A stretch of 64,000 nt of DNA from Ostrinia nubilalis (Eukaryota > Arthropoda > Insecta > Lepidoptera > Crambidae): assembly GCF_963855985.1 (NCBI RefSeq), contig NC_087119.1:9976001-10040000 (forward strand). Direction: 5' to 3'. Under the pieces are notes generated by a model. The model saw nothing but the letters and a program-made list of their open reading frames with translations. It was not told the origin of the DNA and did no database searches. Shown here piece after piece: positions 13,401-28,400 of the stretch (the first letter of the stretch is position 1; every line of letters starts with the position of its first letter). A program made the translations under genes and the position numbers.

Positions 13401-16400
13401 ATTCCATCATTTATGAATGGCTGTTTAAAATGCGAGGTCACGTGAGGCACGCATTTTACGTATCTAGGTATAAATGACAATTATTCACCATTTTCGTAGT
13501 AGGTAATCAATTTGTATTTTCATGAAATGCATGAATGAGTAGGTAGCTACTATTTGTATGTTAATTACGTGTATACTCATATGTAGTTTGTACTATAAGT
13601 AAACAAACATATTAAATTCATTTATCAAACTCAATCAGAAGCCAATTGTTTTAAAAAACTTAATAATGTCAATGATGGCACTCTTTTTAATTAACCACTT
13701 TTCGCTTAACATAATTCATTATTCATTAATCTCATTACGTATGATTCAATTTCATAATTTGTTCAATTCCATTGATTGTGTGCTCTATTTTAGTGATTGT
13801 ACAATAATTTTCCCCGAAAAAAGGCAAACGCATCTCATTTATGAGTAGGCAATTAGCGATCCCTTAAGTTTGCTCGTTTATTTGTTAACAATTAATCACC
13901 GGTTCTAATCGGCCCGGGTCGTTATTATCCGGATGGTTCAGCTTAATCGAGGCCCAGCTGCGCCAGCGTTCATTTCGGAATGAAACTAAAATTAACAGGT
14001 ACGAATTGCACCCGCACGTACGTTACAACACGTTTTAACATTAGCAATTCTGGAGTTGAACGCTAAACCTTTTTAAACGTTTTGGAAAGGGGCCGCTGGT
14101 ACCCGGCTTTGTAATTGCATAGCACTCATGTATTCGTACGTTACAGTTTGCTAACTAAACTTTAGCAGTCGTACTTTATATGTTCAGTTACTTTGAATTT
14201 TAATTCCTTTGAAATACGTTTATTTACTTCCAATGATATCACCATCATCATCATGGATAGCAAAAATCTGGTAATAATAATTTGAGGTCTTTCTCCAAAA
14301 CATAATATTTAAAATTGTTATTGGTATTTGCGCTACATTAAGAACTATTTGATTGGATATTTAGCGCCAATGCTTTTACTCACAAATTACATTTAAATAG
14401 GTATATTAGAAACGAATAGTTACGTTTATACGTTTAGTTCTGTAATGGTAATAAAAGTGTCTAAAATTCTAGTTTGAAAATGAAAATGAAATATTTTATT
14501 CAGCGACACAAAACAGCATCAAAAATAAAACTAAATAGAGTAGGTGATGTGCGTGTCACCGAAACGGTATCCACTCAGCATCATGTCGAGGTGTCGTAAG
14601 GGACACCACGACGCTGGTCTTCCGTGGATACTCGGAGGGCAAGAGGCACTGCTATAACACAGCAATTTAGTTTAACTACAGGAAACTGTACGTCTGCAAA
14701 AGGGAGATTTCATTTCAAATAACTAAGCAATAAATGTATACTTAATGCATACCCACTACCACCCACACGAAAACGGATAGTCATGTTTGTATTACTTATT
14801 CACTGGCAGCAGAGGCGCCCTCTAGTGGGATGTTACGACCTCGCCGACTAGTTCCACGAAGTAGAGCCTGTTAGATTTACACTCAATACAAAGGGGTTTA
14901 GTTGTTGACATATCTGTTCGTTGTATAATTTGTTTGAAAATACTAGTCTGTACAAATTATTTGATAAAAAAGTATATTTTATTTACAAGTCGCAAAATCT
15001 CAATACAATTGACATACTTTTTACGAGCTGTCAAAACGCGACTCATTAGCAAGGTTGTAAGCAAAGTATTGATTCCCTTTATCGGGCATTTTTGTCGACT
15101 TTATCACCGGTAATAATGTTTTGTAATACTGAAAAGAATGCACGGAGAGTAAATTATCTCTTTTATGTCGTCCAATATCAACAATTCTTACTGCAAACTT
15201 AAACCAACAGTCCACATACGCAAACAGCCAAGCAAAAACGTTTTTTGTTCAATTTAACGTGCAATAGATATCGAATTGGTTCGAAACAGTCGCCGTGTTC
15301 GTTCAAATTGAAAGCCATCGAAATTCACATCGAAAACAAAACGTCTAACTTCGATCGTTTAGCTCTTTATTCGCGATGATAGGTCCACTCGGTTTTTCGA
15401 CAATTTCACCCATAATACTCGGTACGTGTTTTTTCTCAATGGAAGTTTTAACAAGCACTTTTTCATTGGGATTTTTAATAGTTGCCATGAGTTTTATCCA
15501 CAGGTTTTATCGCAGTAGTGCTTTCTGAATTTTCATGCTGCTTTTGTTGCGCATTCGCTACAGTTTTTAATCCGTTGTTAGTCGATTCTTCATTTCAAGC
15601 TTCGTTATCGTCTTTGTTTTCAAATCTAAAAAACAAGATAGTCTCATCTACGAATACCACGTATTTGTATCCCCAAAAAATGAAGCAGTTGTTCTGAAAC
15701 CGGGTCTTCGTCAAATTCTAAACTTTGTATGTAACCCATTGTGATAATTCTGTCCCAGTTACGAACGCCCCAGTTGGGATGGTATTTAAATAATTGAGTA
15801 TCTACAATGACATAATTATCCTCCCGAAATCTATTTCAATTAGACGGCCGCCAGTCAAGATAACGCCCTGGATTTCAATAAAACTTTGTGCAAGTTGAAT
15901 GAATCCAATCCGCTTAATTCATCGGTTGACGTAATATCTTTGGAGTTCTGACCCACTTTATTGTTCGTTTATACCTAGGTGTAAGGCTGCAGCAAAATAT
16001 TGGACCCAAGATCAGTGCTCGTGGAATTTACATAAGCTGTAAAATATCTTAGCCGTTTTTACGTCGGATTTTATTTATATGGAAAAGTTTAACTGTAAGT
16101 CGTATAACTCCACGTCAAATCAGTCGTTGATTGCTGGATTAGTAGAAAAACTAACTCCATTTTTGGATGAAAACTTAGCCAGCCAGCCCGATAATACAAT
16201 ACATGTTTTTAAAATTTGAAATCAATTGAAGTGGAATGATAATTTTAGTCAGCCTTTAGATCGTTCCCACAGGCGATTCTATGTCGTTGATTGCTTTGAT
16301 TTTAAGCTAAAGCATTCTAAGCTAATTATAGTTTTAATATGGATTTTGGAACCTAGGCATTGTTAATTCACGGTCAGAAGCAGGCACCTATCAAGTAGTT

Positions 16401-19400
16401 CCAATCGAGGCCAGGTATTGTCGCTGTCTAATCGCAGCAGGCGGATATTGATACGGGCCTTTGTGCTACACGCTATAGCGGGCTGATACTAATGAGCACC
16501 TATTGGCACGAACTAAGATAGGAAGCCGTCTTATATTATAGTAACGCAGATTAATGATTTAAAGATTCAGTTGAGAGACAAGTTGGCAAAAAGGATATCG
16601 CTATCAATGAACGTGAAAGTGGCTTCAAAGAAAATTTCAAAGTAAAAGTTTTTCTTTCTTTCATTAATTTTAAAGCACTGCCAAACAAATTTTCCTGTTC
16701 CACCCAAAGAATAACTGGCAAAAAATTCCTGATGGCATTGAGTTTGCACTATTTTCTTAAATGTGGTACTTGCAAAACCACATACATAATAATTGCAAGT
16801 GAAATTTTCAAACTCCTACAATTGAGGTTGAAGTGGCAGAAGTTGACTAGATTTCCAAATCGGAATAAGATGGAAACTCCATCAGTTTAGTGTTCACCAC
16901 AAGAAAATTATCTCGAGACCCCGCAGAGAATCACACATGACGTCATTACACCCCCACCGCAGCGTTTAAAACCTGCTGATGATGAGTAATTACGCTGCTG
17001 ATTGAATGGGCCCGCTGACGGCGCTGACGGCCGCCATAATTTGATCCACCTGGTCAGGCGTCAGTCTAATGTATGGCTGGATTTATATCCTTGGCATTAG
17101 ACTACGTCTATTTGGTAATTGCCTAATTGAGATACTTTTGTGAGCTGGCAAAACGCGACTCCGCTACAACTCTAAGATTTTGTATGGTAATGACGTCTGC
17201 CATTATCAGTTAGTACGTAGTAAGTATGTAGTATGTAGTAACCCTGGTGCAAATTTTTTAAATTGTTTTTTACCTGTGGGAACTTTACTTTTTGCCTATC
17301 TTATGTCATTATTACACACTGTAAAACCCTGGTGTTCCTAAATAAATAAAAATATTTAAAAAAAATACTGATTTTAAAGGCTACTGAGTGGAAAGAGTAA
17401 TTAATTTGAGTGTCAACTATACAATTTTGTGATAGGGAAATTTCTTGACGATAAAACACGATTTTTTGTCTGTGTTTGTTATATTATATTATTAATACTA
17501 CCACTCCAAGAAGTAGGTATCGGTAGGCATATGGTACTACAGGTATTTAGGATCTATCTAACATTATCTTTGACAAAGACGTTTATATGGTTTAAAGTAC
17601 ACAAAGAAACAAACATGATCGCAGATTAATAAAACGACTCGTCAGTTATGAAGCCGTAAATAACGAACTAACGACCTCCAAGCACAGGTGTTTTATAAAG
17701 GTATCGCCATAAACCTACCATCAAAAATGTTTTAATGAAGGTCAAAACAGCATCATATTAAAATACCGGCGAATTGTTTACATTACAAATGTCTTTTAGA
17801 AGAGTGAATGTTAATTCGTAGATTTTGCAATTGTATGTTAGAATGATCCTCATGACCATGACACAGTATGACGTCATCGGGTCACAGATTCAATCTTCTA
17901 GCAATATATTTCAAAAATCGAGTTTAACAGCCAATAGAAAACTAACTCGATTTTTGGGCCTAGAATCAAATTTCATTTCAATTCATTTACCGTAGTTTTT
18001 TTGGTAGGTATTACGTTCGCAAAGGTTACCAATAAAACAGAAACTGTAAATCAATAGATTTTACTGGAAAATAAGAAATACTCCGTGCACGTGCCCCCTA
18101 CGTCACATGCATTTTCAATTAGATCGTGCACCCGCGTCGTAAAATAAGGAACAATATCTATACAGGGTGTTTTGGATAGGAATCGAGTTTTCATATTCAG
18201 TCCTCCATTTAATATAACTTCACAAAATTTAAGTAGGTACTTTTAAACGATTCTCAAAGGCAATGCGCTGGCACGCATTTTATAAATTATGAATAGTTTT
18301 GAAATTAACTGAAATTATCAGCCCAATCTCACATGATCAAGCTGCAACGTAATCAGCGTAGCGTATGTCTTGAGTAAGATTCAAATGAAATGTGTAATTG
18401 CCATTATATTCTTCAACATCTTCGAAAATATGTAGATACTTCAACGACTTATAGCAAACCATAATACGGCACAGAAGACGACACAAACATCACGGTAAAC
18501 ACGGGTATATTTACGTATTTGTAATAGGTACTACGTTGCAACAAACACGTACACCCTGTGGGCTGAGTGTGTTTTCATCAAACGCGCTCACGTGAGCCCT
18601 CTGATGACCTGTCAATGTTATATTAGTAGAGCTTACTGATTTGTTACATCCTGTATTCTGGAGCGCACTGCAGTGCGCAGGCCAAGTTTTCGAGAAAAAT
18701 GTTGCGTGCCGAGCCGTATAACGCTTATGCAAATGCAGACGTGGATTTAAAGAGCGCAATTAACTTAAGATTTAGATTTAATTCATTCCACATTGTATGC
18801 TTTGTTATGCTAATATTGTAATGTTTTTTTTTTATTTTTACGCTCACCTAAGCGTTGTAACGTCAAGCTGAGATCGGTTTATGCTATTTTATTTCTTACT
18901 TTATATTCGAAAATATTTAATTAATGTTCAAAGTTGTAAGAAAGTTATCATGTACTTACTGTCTAGACGTATCAACACATTAAAATGAGAAGAAGTCTTC
19001 ATTACCAAACTCACTACATCTTATAATTAAGAGTTTAAGTAAAATGTGTACATTGCTCAACAAGTTCGCGTTAATTAAATTCCGTTTGATCATCCTGCAA
19101 ATTGTAGTATGAATGAGGATATTTTGAGAACAAATAATACGGAGCTTGATTAAATGTTAATCTTTATTCTCCGACGCCTTTCTACAGAATGTTTATGTCA
19201 TTAACATCCTTTTAATGTAAGACTACTTATGATAAGTACTTATTAAGTATAGCACCTACCTACATTCCCCAAATATGAAAGAAATCCAATGACTTTTTTT
19301 GTCTTAAAACGATTGTACAGTTTGTTGCAAAATTACACCCAACACATCGAAATAAGATGCCATAAGAGCTTGATGTGCTGTCTGTACAAAGTTTGAATTA

Positions 19401-22400
19401 TTGCAATTTTAACTAATTGGACTTGTCTTATATTTCTTATATTTCACAAGTAGTCTTATTTTAGAAGGATGCCAACGATTTAAGCACCCTGTATATTGAC
19501 ATTGGATTTGGCGCAGGTTGGCGGCCAGTGTGGTCAGGACAGATAACGTGTGTCGCTGACGAGCTAAAATCCTGGATCCACCAACCGAATTCCTAGCTGG
19601 GCGCATGTCGCAAGCTGGAATCCCCCGCATTAGAAAATGTCTAGCCTCTTTAGATAGAGCCGTATTATAAAGCGAGCAAAGGACTCTTGCGGGCAACGTT
19701 ACAGAAGCCATAGGTATTTTATGAGAAAATGTTTCTAAACTGTTTCTAAGGCGCGCCTTTGTTTGCATAGTTTGATGCAAATATTTTCTAAACATTTCCT
19801 TCTTTTCCTTTTATATTCAACACTATTAAGGTAAATGATATTTTTTACCATTGGAATCTTGTAGAAATTGGTTAAAAGACATTATATTATGTAGTATGGT
19901 CATTATATGCCTTGCTACGCGAGGTTGTTACAGAGGTTGAGGGTTCACTCCTCGCACTATTCTAACATGTCTATGCTTTGAGTGATTTTACAATGACAAG
20001 TATTAACGCCCGTATTCACAAACATTACTATGAGGTCTCACAGTGCGCGTGGACGCACAGGGTGACACACGAACCAATCACAGAGCTCTATTCAACACTG
20101 TGCGCTCGATTTGCTGCCATGTCATCATCATCATCATCATCAACAGCCCTTTACAGTCCCCTGCTGGACTATGAGCCTCCTCCCCTATAGTGGAGGGTTT
20201 CGCCATAATCCCCACGCTTGGCAGGCGGGTTGTAGGACTAGGTAGCACCGTGTTTTTCTATAAATTAAAAACAATGTGTTTATTGCAATACCCTCTCAAG
20301 CGATCTGCGGCGGGAGCAGACGCACGTCACTTAGCTCTAAAGTGCTCTGCGGCGGGAGCAGACGCAAATCACTTGTCCAAGTTCGGGACCTTGTCATTTA
20401 AAAAATATAGTTCTGTTTCTTTCGCTCGAAAGTAATAATGCTTAAGTATGAATGTGATAGCTATATTTTCTAGGCACTATGGTTGCTTTTCAACGAAATT
20501 TTTCTCAGTCTGTGTTTGAAGATGACGCGATCCGCGGTGCCCGTCTGGGTAGTGAAAAAGATGGATGTTTTTTATCGTTTAGATGCTTTGGAAGTGTGTT
20601 TTTCTTTATAAAAAACGTGTATAATGTGATTAACTTTGGAAATAAGTGTTAATATATAACATTGCTTCTAATTTTGAAGGTGAATCAAGTGCAATCACAA
20701 AAAGTGACAAAAATGACGAATCTTTTTTTTCAAGTAAGTGTTGTACCTAAAATATATATTTGTTAGCCTTAAAAGTTACACCAAAAGACGGGTAATTTTA
20801 TCCAGATTCCAAAAATGTGACTCGATAGTATGTAACGGTAATAATGATAAGCTATTTTAGGGAAAATGCGCAACGGGATTTTTTTTTTTTTTTCCCGCGG
20901 GAAGTGGGGGGCACTTCACGCAGTAGCGCCTTCCCGCGGCAGATCGCTTGAGGGGATAATACTTTTTATAGAAATAACACAACATGGCGTAAACTACAAT
21001 GCGCCTGCAACATATTCAAGGCCTTAGTTTCCACAGAAGGGGAGGTGGAGCATTGGTCCACAAAAATGCTCATAAAAATTGATTACTAGCCATAGCAAGA
21101 AAATGCAATCTGCCCACGACGCCCGCCCCACCGTAGTTGCCGCCCGCCCGCAAACGCCTTAATAGCTTGGGGCATTTATTTTTCACATTTTTATTATATT
21201 TACGATACTCCCAGTACGCACTGGTTAATGGAAATCAAATGAGTGAAGAGTAGGTGTGTTTTGTGGTAGTAAAGAAGCCAAGTTTTTATGGTTAAAGTAA
21301 TGAGCATGATTTGTGTTATAAATTAATGTGTCAGTTATAATACAGAGTGTGTAATAGTGACTGAGTTTCTTGCGCTGCTTCTTCTCAGCACTGGCCCATT
21401 TATTGTCCCGAAGCAGTGGTAGGGTTAATATTGGGACGTGTAAAAGTGCTTTTTAAAAGCCTATTTGCAAAAATAAATGAGTTTTATGAGTTTTAATTTT
21501 ATTTTAATTGCTACAAATCAATAAAATTGAAGTGTACTAATCTAGGCCTATGTAGATGGGACTCTCGTGAGATTAACTACGAGTAACTTGGAGGTAATTT
21601 ATTTTAGAAAAGGTAAATACTAAGTTCCTCACAAAAAATAAACATATTTAAAGTTCCGAATAAGATGTAATGTAATAGATGCAGATAGAATTCACGTGGG
21701 CGAAGCCGGAGTCAGATCTTATCTTGCAAATGCAACAATGTTAACTGCCCATTGCCGGTCATGTCGTCTCGTTCTATCGCAAAGAATCACCATATGTTGA
21801 GAGCGAGAGCAAAAACGGAAATGGATAGTGTACATCCAAACATTCTTACCATTGGTTATTAGGTATGTTGTGTTACAAACAAACTGTTAAAAATTCTTTT
21901 AAGTGAGGGCGACTTCTGCGAAACCCAACTGGTTGTTTGGGATTTTCACTTAATGATGAACTGAACGATAAAAAGGGAATAGTTTTCAAATAAACGAAAA
22001 ACTTCTGTGGTATTTCGTTAGCAAGAGTTTAGAAGTTGGAGAGTCGAGAGGTCAATTCTACTTAGTTACTTTTCTACTATAGGTAGTAGAAAGGTACAAC
22101 ATTTGCAGTTTCAGAAAATATTCTGATAACAATCTTTCAGTACTTTAAAAGTATTGAGATTTCCAAAAATGATTTTACTTCGACCTACTGAACCAAAATT
22201 CATAAGTAAGTAGTTAATTGAATTTTGCAACTTAACCTTTCGCTCGGGAGATTATTTGGATGGCGCATTTATTTTTGCATTCATCAGTAAATTCAGTTAC
22301 GTTTCTTGCCTCTACCATGAGTTGCCATCGAAAACTTGTATTCGTATACTACAGTCGATAGAGTTTAAACGTGGATCGATGAAGTTTGCATTAAAATCAT

Positions 22401-25400
22401 ACCATGAGTTCAATTACCGTATACTTTACTCGCCAGCGATAATTCGATGGTTTTGTGATGTCATGTTGGTGAGCATGTTAACGTATCCAACTTCACACTC
22501 TATGAATGGATGAATGAAAGAACGAATGCCGCTCCTTTCTAACTATATAGAAAAGATAGAGTAGGAAATAACGAAAATGTCAAAAATAACACTGCAAAAT
22601 TTAAGTGTCCTAGAACAGTGCTTAAAGCTGAATTAACATGATGATTTTAAATTTGTATTGTTTATTTCTTGTCATTGCGACTTTGACGCAGCTGTTGTCA
22701 TGACAACAGACAACAAAACATGTTTTGTTGAAGAATTATTGATGAATAATTTTCCACAAAAAATTGGATTTTAACCAGGATAGGAAAATGAGAACCTGCG
22801 ACTATTCGTTTAAACCGATTGTAGCATTTATGGAAAGGTAAGTTAAGTAAAAATAAACATACTATGTAGTGGAGGAATTTCGAAATTAAACCTCAGAATT
22901 AAACGAATAATTTTGAGCTGTTTTTTTTGGAGAAATACAACCTTTCCAGCATAACTTTCCACGTGCCTAGCTAAAATTCAGTAATATGAGTGCTAGATTT
23001 ATATTTTCTAGATACAATAAAGTTGTTTTTCTATAGATGTGGCGATCTGAGTATGCCCACTGAAGGGCCCCAAGAATAGTCAACAATAGTCAACGGTGGG
23101 TGGAACTAACGGACACGCGAACGTGAAATGCTGATGCCACCGGCGACACGAAAACTACAGAGAAATTGAGAAAAGTGTGTATAAATACCTACTACTTTAT
23201 TCATTTTGATTGCTTTTATCTTATTTCGTCGTTATTATTTGTAATGTTTATTTGTTAAGGTGTGGAGTGACTTTAAACAGTAAGAAGAAGGCAACTCGCA
23301 TACACAGAGCTGCCAAGGGAACACTGGACTGGTGGCGGTCCAGGTTCTTCCCTGAAGCCAAAGGATTTAGCAGAGTGCTTGTAAATAACTACTTGTAAAT
23401 TAAATCCATAATGAAGACCTAGGGTAACTGGATGGATATACCTACCTTATTATTGTAAAACTTAAGATATTATAATTAATTAAATACATTATATTGTTTT
23501 AATCTTTCATGGTCACTAAACATACATGGTAGCAATCTCGTCAGTAATAATAATTAAGTAAATACATTTATATTTAAAGTTTGGATGAAACTTTCGCATT
23601 TTTAATATTAAGTAGGATATTAGTAGGATAAATGTATTTACTTAATTATTATTACTGACGAGATTGCTACCATGTATGTTTGTTACTCTTTCACGCAAAA
23701 ACTACTGAACGGATTTTCGGTCGGTTTAAGGTCGCGAGAAGTCGTAAAAACTGCCTAAGTTATAAAAACTTTTGAACTTTGATTTAACCGAAATCTAACT
23801 ATGCAAACGTGTAAATGTTGTGTGGATTGAAGTATTTGGTCCCTACAACATCTATGTAACATTATAAAATGCATGAAAAAAAAGCGAACGGTCGGGGGGT
23901 CGCAAAATATTTTTTCATACTAGGGGGTCGTGTCGTAAAAAAGGTTGAAAAACACTGATCTAGACCAACTCTCCTCCCCCGGGACAACAAACACCTTTGT
24001 TGCGCCATCACTTGAAGCCATTACGTATTTCAGAAAGTCGTTAACGTTAAATAAAATGGTTTTACGACCGGCATCGCATCGAGAACCCTGAAAACCCTGA
24101 AAAGTTCCCGAGATACAGCGAATGGACAATAAACGATTACCTACGCTGTTAAATAGGTACTTACAAACCTAACTATATAATATTAGTAGGATACCTAGTT
24201 ACTTATTTAGGTAGTACCTAACCTAAACTTACTACTTTTGTGAATGCATGCGATAACATAAACTCAAAAAGTTACCCACTACTTTTTAGTCATTGTTGCA
24301 GGGCAAGTCAAAAATAAATCAACACAAATAAATGATGATGATTTTTCACATTAAAACATTAATTACAGAGATTTGACGTTGTAACATTGTACAGCAAGTT
24401 GATTTATTAGCGTCTATATTCTACTTTTAAGATCAAATGTAGTTTAAATGGTTTAAACATCGTCAAAGAATGACAGGCGTAGTCATATTTCAGCTGTAAT
24501 TACAGGTTTCTAACCTGTAATTACTGTTGTTTAGCATTTATCCGTAAGTTTACATGTTGACTTACAGGCTTCACCTGCGGCGTGCGTGATGTGAATGCTA
24601 ATGTGTAAAAAAGATTTATTATATTTCTAAAACCGTACGTTTGGTGGAAACAATTAATTGCTCCTTTTAATGGCCTTTTAAAAACCTCATTTCGTATCAC
24701 AAAACAGTTGTCAAGTATAAATTTTTAACATGCAATACTTTTTCCATCCAGCTATTTCCAGCTACATTTTTAGGTCGTCGAGTAGGTTGACCTAAATTAA
24801 ACACATAAATACCACTTACTAACTAGCACATGATATTGATAAACTTCATAACAAAATAATATCAGCACTTTAAACCGCTAGGTGCTCCAGCCACTCTACT
24901 ACTTATAGAGGCTTAGGCTTTCTATTTTATGAGATACTAGTAAGTACCATAAAAAGGCATCTCTATTTTGTGGGAAAACATGAGATATTCATCCCATTTC
25001 GTTCATGAAGCTCTTATGTACATACATTGCAAGTAAGTAGGTAGGTAGGTATACGTAAATAAATCTGAACGACGTCCACAGCTGAACATAAAATATTATA
25101 ATAATTAAACTGATGAACTGAAGTCTCATATTTGAAATCAACACCAATCATAAATTAAAGCATTTTGTAACGATTTTGAAGTTCAAAAATCACAAGACTC
25201 AATCTGTCTGAGTTAATTTCAGCCATACTCAATAAGAAGCATAATCTTGAGGCAGTCATAAAATTTCGAAATGAAATAAATAAGTAGCAGAATTCATAAG
25301 AACCGTAATGGTACAATACCAAACAAAAATAAGTCGTAAGCCACAGAGGTAAATATTATTAGCGCCGCAGCTGCTCTGTAAAGATGGAGCTTCACTAAGA

Positions 25401-28400
25401 GCGACAATACAGTTTTAAGTTTAACTACTAAACTTTTAACAACCCTCTCGTGGACTTCAAATGAAGTAAGTACAGTTTAGTGCTTACTTCTTAATGAAAT
25501 CTTTAGAGAACCATCATCATTACAAACTTACTCGCAAATACATCTTATGGCAGTCCACTGCAGGAATCTTAAGGGATAAAGATAGCCGAAAATGATCTCT
25601 TGCTTATTCTGATCCAGTCAAAACAGCTGGTTTTCTTAGGTCCTTCGGATTCAGATAAATTCAATAACTAATCCAGGACTAAAAAGGGCCGATTTTAACC
25701 TGACTGTATTCTGTTGTGCAGAAGCCAATTAAACTAACCAAAGTTTATAATTTATCATCTTTTATAACTAAACGATACTTTTGACCACTAAAACTTTGTT
25801 TCGCAGAAAATATGAGAGCACATTTATTGCACGAGTAGTTACAATCATAAATCCTTCAACATCTGTGACGGCAGTAAAAGATCCAAGACTGGGAATGATC
25901 TTTAGTTTAATTAACAGCGAACCAACTTTTTTTAACTACTCTCATTTCTCATTAACTCTGTGCCCGCGAGGATCTTGATCTTCGTATAAATTACAACACA
26001 ACACCAGCAAACTTGAACACGGGAGGATAATTAAATTTGATCGTGACATACCCGTGAAAGTTAATAGAATTGCCCTATGTTGTTTTAGTATGATGGAATA
26101 AAAATACGCCTTTTGTGGGGCCACGCCGCATTTTTGAGGTTTGTTTACTGTAGCCGCTGCTGTCCGTTGTTCCGCAGACCTCTGCCGAACAACTGAACAA
26201 ACAATACTTTAATTCCATTAGTTTCACGATTTACAGATTCCGTATCTATTCTAGGTTGTTTGCTTTCCTATACAGCAATAATAAAACAATTGAAAACTTT
26301 GTTACAGTTGAACTGAGATATTAACACTATATTTTCAGGGAAAACATTTTTAGAAGTGACTAAATAATAATAAATATCTCAAATTAGCTTTGTTCATCTT
26401 TATCGTAAAGACAAACAAGCTGAACCACTCACTATGAGTTAATAATAGATGTCGGCAATAACACTATTAATAACAATCTTATGTAAAATGCGATTTTGAT
26501 GATTTCTTGTCTTTACATTTACGTCACCTGGCATAGATCACAGCCGACAGCCTGATTAATATGTGTAAGAAATAATTTTAAGCGTTTTTAATTTTTTTAA
26601 GAGCTAGGCTACTTAAATACGAGGCGGTTATTAGCCAATCCTCCTAAAACCAGTCCTCGGACCCTCCATGCCCTCTGAGGTCACGTGACCAGAATCGTAA
26701 TCACCCCCACTTTTATCAGGGCGAACCGTATTACATCATTTTAATGCAACAGAAACTTCGATAAAGCAATGCTTTATAATATATTGCTCCTCCTAATGAC
26801 ATCATAAAATTTATTGAAATTACAACCCATAAATTAAACGTGAATGTTACGAGCAATTGCTAGTGACGTATTAATTTAATAACTTTTAGGATTGTTGGAA
26901 ATTCAGTCACGGAGTTCACGGATATAGGCTTATTATTGAACAAGGGTTCTGCCTCCGTAAGATTTCGAGTTTCCATAAAAAGTTCCTCTCATATACTACG
27001 GTAAAATGGGGTTACTTTCAACAGGTTTCAGAAGTTTTTTGCTGGTACCTTTTTAACATTCAAAATTGATTGCAATAAAACAATTTATGCTTTATAAAAT
27101 GTATAACAAAAATACTTAGTTACTTATTTATTTATTAATTCATTGCTATTAAAAAACATATAGGTATATGTAAAACTAGAGAATCTTAATCAAGCATAAT
27201 AATTATTCAATCTACTCACGTGCTAATTTACCTACTGGTACGTATACCTACCTACCTGCGTATTTATCTTTTACAATAATTTCTTCTTTATGTTTAAAGG
27301 AAAATTAATTCAACGCCCCAGTTTTGTCCACACACACTCACACAACTATTTGATTCGCACTTTTAACTGATTGATAAAAAACATCAACCGCCTGCCAGCC
27401 TAAAAGTACCTACCTACTTGTATAAATCCAGAGCGTGTATCAAAATATTCACACTGGAGCGGTTCGATTTCTAAGCGCACCTCAGTTCTAAGCTGAAGTA
27501 GGCTTTTTCTCAAGGCCTGCAAATCCGCTACGCGCGAAACCATTTTCCACGGTCGGTAAACTCAGAAACTGGGCCAAAGTAGGCTTTTGCAAAATATACA
27601 GGAAATTCTCTACCCTCCCTCACTATATTACGTGCTTAAGAACTATTTCCCTGGAACTTCCCACGTGCCGAGGAATAAAGATGGAGTTCCGAACATCCTT
27701 TTTATCTATTTTTTAAACGCTTTGCATGGGGATCGTTAAACGGTTCAGCGGTCGAGTAGTCAATAGGTTGGACAGTTTTCCGCTAAGGTTTTGTCTACTA
27801 ACCCAATTCCCAATTTTAGATTTGATTTATAAAGATATTTGCGATATTTCTTTACTTGGATAGGTACTCGTATAGGTGATAGTTTTTTTTTTCGTTATAT
27901 GAGCTTGCTATCTAATTCCAATGCATCTCAGCGGATGCAGCTATGCGATCTACCTATGGTGCAGCGAACTTGCCTAGATTGCAATTCACTCGTCCTTTGA
28001 AGATTATTCTCGTTTTTGTTATAATGGATTCATAAGTAGCCCTAGTTAGTGCTCATATTTTATCACGATAGTTTTTTGATAGATGTATTTTTGTCCCCAG
28101 CTCCAAATTTGCGAGACGGATGGTATCGAAGAGCTGAGCGACGAGGAATCCCCGAACGGAGGACAACGCCGCCTTGTTGTTGTCAAGACCCTGTGGCGCG
28201 GGTGCCATAACGACGTCAAGTGAGTGTTGCTTATCTCATTCTTAGGCTGGGTTTCACCATCTTACTTTGACTGTAACAAAAGTCAAAAATCTGTCAAACT
28301 CCATACAAAAATCACCGGTTATCGCTATAGTTACGGTCAAAGTTTGGTGGTGCAACTCAGCCTTAGAGTTCAATATAATTGAGGACTGAAGAAACGTTAG

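Larger units (their letters stand above)
10617..28100 (+). other. Ddr: Large Ddr intron hosting a nested gene, a decayed gene and repeats
   Basis: It is bounded by a GTGAGT donor and a TTGTCCCCAG acceptor and is in phase 0 on both sides. It contains the nested minus-strand gene (10904-11623), a composite MITE (12127-12862), a decayed coding region (15000-16190), transposon copies near 20,006 and 20,240-20,980, and a 53-base perfect inverted repeat near 23.5 kb. No further exon was recognised. Three TCACGTGA boxes lie in it (13438, 18588, 26681). The remaining long stretches, 16.2-20.0 kb and 21.9-28.1 kb, hold nothing else that I can name. Confidence 0.75.
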
